NCBI GenBank assembly: GCA_964462985.1
Contig: CAYXAA010000029.1
Coordinates: 1-54,703, forward strand
Length of the DNA: 54,703 bases
Source of the DNA: CAYXAA01 sp964462985
GTDB lineage: Bacteria > Pseudomonadota > Alphaproteobacteria > Rhizobiales > Stappiaceae
Direction: 5' to 3'
A program made the position numbers and the translations under genes. Below, one piece after another: positions 50,564 to 54,703 of this stretch (position 1 is the first letter of the stretch; each line of letters opens with the position of its first letter). The notes under the pieces are model-generated. The model was not told the DNA's origin. It did no database searches and was given only the letters and a program-made list of their open reading frames with translations.

Positions 50564-50923
50564 TCAGATGACGTCGCTCTGACCCGGCTTCAGCCGCCAG
50601 GAGAACGGGCTCGTCTTCTCGTAGAGCCAGCGATACTGAGTGGTCATCTGCTCCGTGCGCGTAACCCGGAAGCCGCAGGCGGCAAAGGCGCCGAGCACGA
50701 TGAAATCCACCAGCAGATACTGCAGCGAAAGCAGCGTCTCGTTGAACAGCGAGAAGGCCAGGAATCGAACCGCCAGCGTCAGGAGGAAGGTGAACCAGGC
50801 CAGCGTCCATAGCGGCCGCCAGGTGACGGCGCAGGCCCGTCCCGTCGACCAGGCCGCCCCGCCGCCCAGCACCACGACCAGGCCGAGGAACACCGCAAAT
50901 GAAGATTCGTAGAGAATGCCCAT
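50564..50923 (-). CDS. Uncharacterised membrane protein in the liv operon (DUF6867-like)
   Basis: A 119-residue integral membrane protein with about three helices (near 8-27, 38-58 and 67-88) and a C-terminal cytosolic tail ending RLKPGQSDVI. I tentatively assign it to DUF6867. It lies 15 bases after livF in the liv operon and before the substrate-binding gene, so it may be an accessory subunit of the transporter. The ATG at 50923 (MGILYES) is preceded by GGAGG eight bases away. A GTG at 50932 is an alternative. Function is unknown. Confidence 0.8.
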   Translation of the reverse strand: MGILYESSFAVFLGLVVVLGGGAAWSTGRACAVTWRPLWTLAWFTFLLTLAVRFLAFSLFNETLLSLQYLLVDFIVLGAFAACGFRVTRTEQMTTQYRWLYEKTSPFSWRLKPGQSDVI

Positions 50924-50938
50924 TTCCGCCACCTCCGC

Positions 50939-53834
<2,896 letters not shown>

Positions 53835-53835
53835 G

Positions 53836-54703
53836 TCAGACCTTCTCCACTTCCGGCTTGCCGAGCAGGCCCGACGGCATGAAGATCAGCACGATGGCAA
53901 GGATCGAGAACGCAGCCACGTCCTTGTATTCCACCGAGAAATAGCCCGACCAGAAGGTCTCGATCAGCCCGATCAGCAGCCCGCCCAGCATCGCGCCGGG
54001 CAGCGAGCCGATGCCGCCGAGCACCGCGGCCGTGAACGCTTTCACGCCGGCGAGGAAGCCGATGTAGAAGTCGATGACGCCGTAGTAGAGCAGGAACATC
54101 AGCCCCGCCACGGCAGCCAGCCCCGCCCCCATCACGAAGGTGAGCGAAATCGTACGGTCGACATTCACCCCGAGCAGCGCCGCCATCTTGCGGTCCTGTT
54201 CGCAGGCGCGCTGCGACCGGCCGAGTGAGGTCTTGTTGATGAGGTATGTGAAGCCGACCATCAACACTACGGTCATCACGATGATCAGGATCTGTACATA
54301 GGAGAGCTGAACGGTGAAGGCCCCGTTCGCCGTCTCGGCCTCGGCCACCCTGAAGCCCCCGGGGATCATCGGCGGGATAGGCTTGTTGCGCGCCCCCTGC
54401 GAGATCTGGACAAAGTTCTGCAGGGCGATCGAGGCGCCGATCGCCGTGATCAGCGGCGCCAGGCGGAACGAGCCGCGCAGCGGCCGATAGGCAACCCGCT
54501 CGACCGTCCAGCCCCATGCGGCCGTCAGCGCCATGGCGATCGCCGCAATCAGAATCAGCATGACGATCAGGAGCAGGAGTGGCGTCGCCGCGGTGACGCC
54601 AAGCGCCACGATCAGGATCAGCGCGATAAAGGCGCCGATCATGAAGATGTCGCCATGGGCGAAATTGATCATGCCGATGATGCCGTACACCATCGTGTAG
54701 CCG
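53836..54703 (-). CDS. livH: Branched-chain amino acid permease LivH, N-terminus cut by window edge
   Basis: LivH is the other membrane permease subunit. The visible 288 or so residues begin GYTMVYGIIGMINFAHGDIFMIGAF, which is the conserved second segment after the usual LNGLTLGAIYGLIAIG, so roughly the first 20 residues lie beyond the window. The remainder has about seven helices, including a C-terminal LGGIGSLPGAMLGGLLIG stretch that contacts the ATPase. It is the first gene in the visible operon, on the minus strand, and adjoins livM by two bases. The gene is incomplete, not broken. Confidence 0.94.
   Translation of the reverse strand, partial: GYTMVYGIIGMINFAHGDIFMIGAFIALILIVALGVTAATPLLLLIVMLILIAAIAMALTAAWGWTVERVAYRPLRGSFRLAPLITAIGASIALQNFVQISQGARNKPIPPMIPGGFRVAEAETANGAFTVQLSYVQILIIVMTVVLMVGFTYLINKTSLGRSQRACEQDRKMAALLGVNVDRTISLTFVMGAGLAAVAGLMFLLYYGVIDFYIGFLAGVKAFTAAVLGGIGSLPGAMLGGLLIGLIETFWSGYFSVEYKDVAAFSILAIVLIFMPSGLLGKPEVEKV

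Overview
The window is a gene-dense, high-GC bacterial chromosome segment. The gene content points to an alphaproteobacterium of the order Hyphomicrobiales (Rhizobiales). Indicators are the thrS-yidD-NifU/IscU-like-folE-hisI neighbourhood, cysE next to a DUF3126 gene, an NDUFS6-like zinc-finger gene, Usg, the polyprenyl synthase / DUF2007 / TrmN6-like cluster, and a liv operon with an extra DUF6867-type membrane gene. I cannot name a genus. I see no insertion sequence, phage, integrase, CRISPR array or rRNA. There is one tRNA, tRNA-Leu(UAA).

Layout. 1-6.2 kb: thrS (cut by the window edge), yidD, a universal stress protein plus BCCT osmolyte transporter, an Fe-S scaffold protein, folE, hisI and a CBS-pair protein. 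6.2-13.9 kb: envelope and signalling genes, namely a rhomboid protease, a PAS_5 protein, a tandem PilZ protein, a repeat-bearing OmpA-domain protein, a LapG-like cysteine peptidase, a gamma carbonic anhydrase and two unknown proteins. 13.9-21.4 kb: DUF3126, cysE, a crotonase-fold protein lacking both catalytic glutamates, two coupled alpha/beta hydrolases, an NDUFS6-like zinc finger, an FAD monooxygenase, a CinA-like protein and gpt. 21.4-26.5 kb: the most accessory-looking stretch. It holds an exported hydratase-fold protein divergent from an AraC regulator, then a PhzS-like FAD monooxygenase, a solute-binding protein without permeases and a cupin. 26.8-36.1 kb: L,D-transpeptidase, sfsA, TrkH, tRNA-Leu, map, radC, a GGDEF-EAL protein, cueR and meaB. 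36.1-45.2 kb: ppdK, a TPR protein coupled to ispE, an aldo/keto reductase, a polyprenyl diphosphate synthase, DUF2007 and a TrmN6-like methyltransferase. 45.2-49.0 kb: Usg, a cytochrome c, a MoxR ATPase with a CoxE-like VWA partner, and a second L,D-transpeptidase. 49.2-54.7 kb: a branched-chain amino acid type ABC operon on the minus strand, cut at livH, ending in a clear intrinsic terminator.

How the genes work together. Most are housekeeping: translation (thrS, tRNA, map), cofactors and isoprenoids (folE, ispE, polyprenyl synthase), amino acids (hisI, cysE), and central carbon (ppdK, meaB). Three genes belong to a cyclic-di-GMP / adhesion theme: tandem PilZ, GGDEF-EAL and the LapG-like peptidase. 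They are scattered rather than in one operon. The 21.4-26.5 kb block looks like an uptake-and-oxidation locus for an unidentified, possibly aromatic, compound and is the best candidate for an undescribed pathway. I did not find an unmistakably new defence or mobile system.
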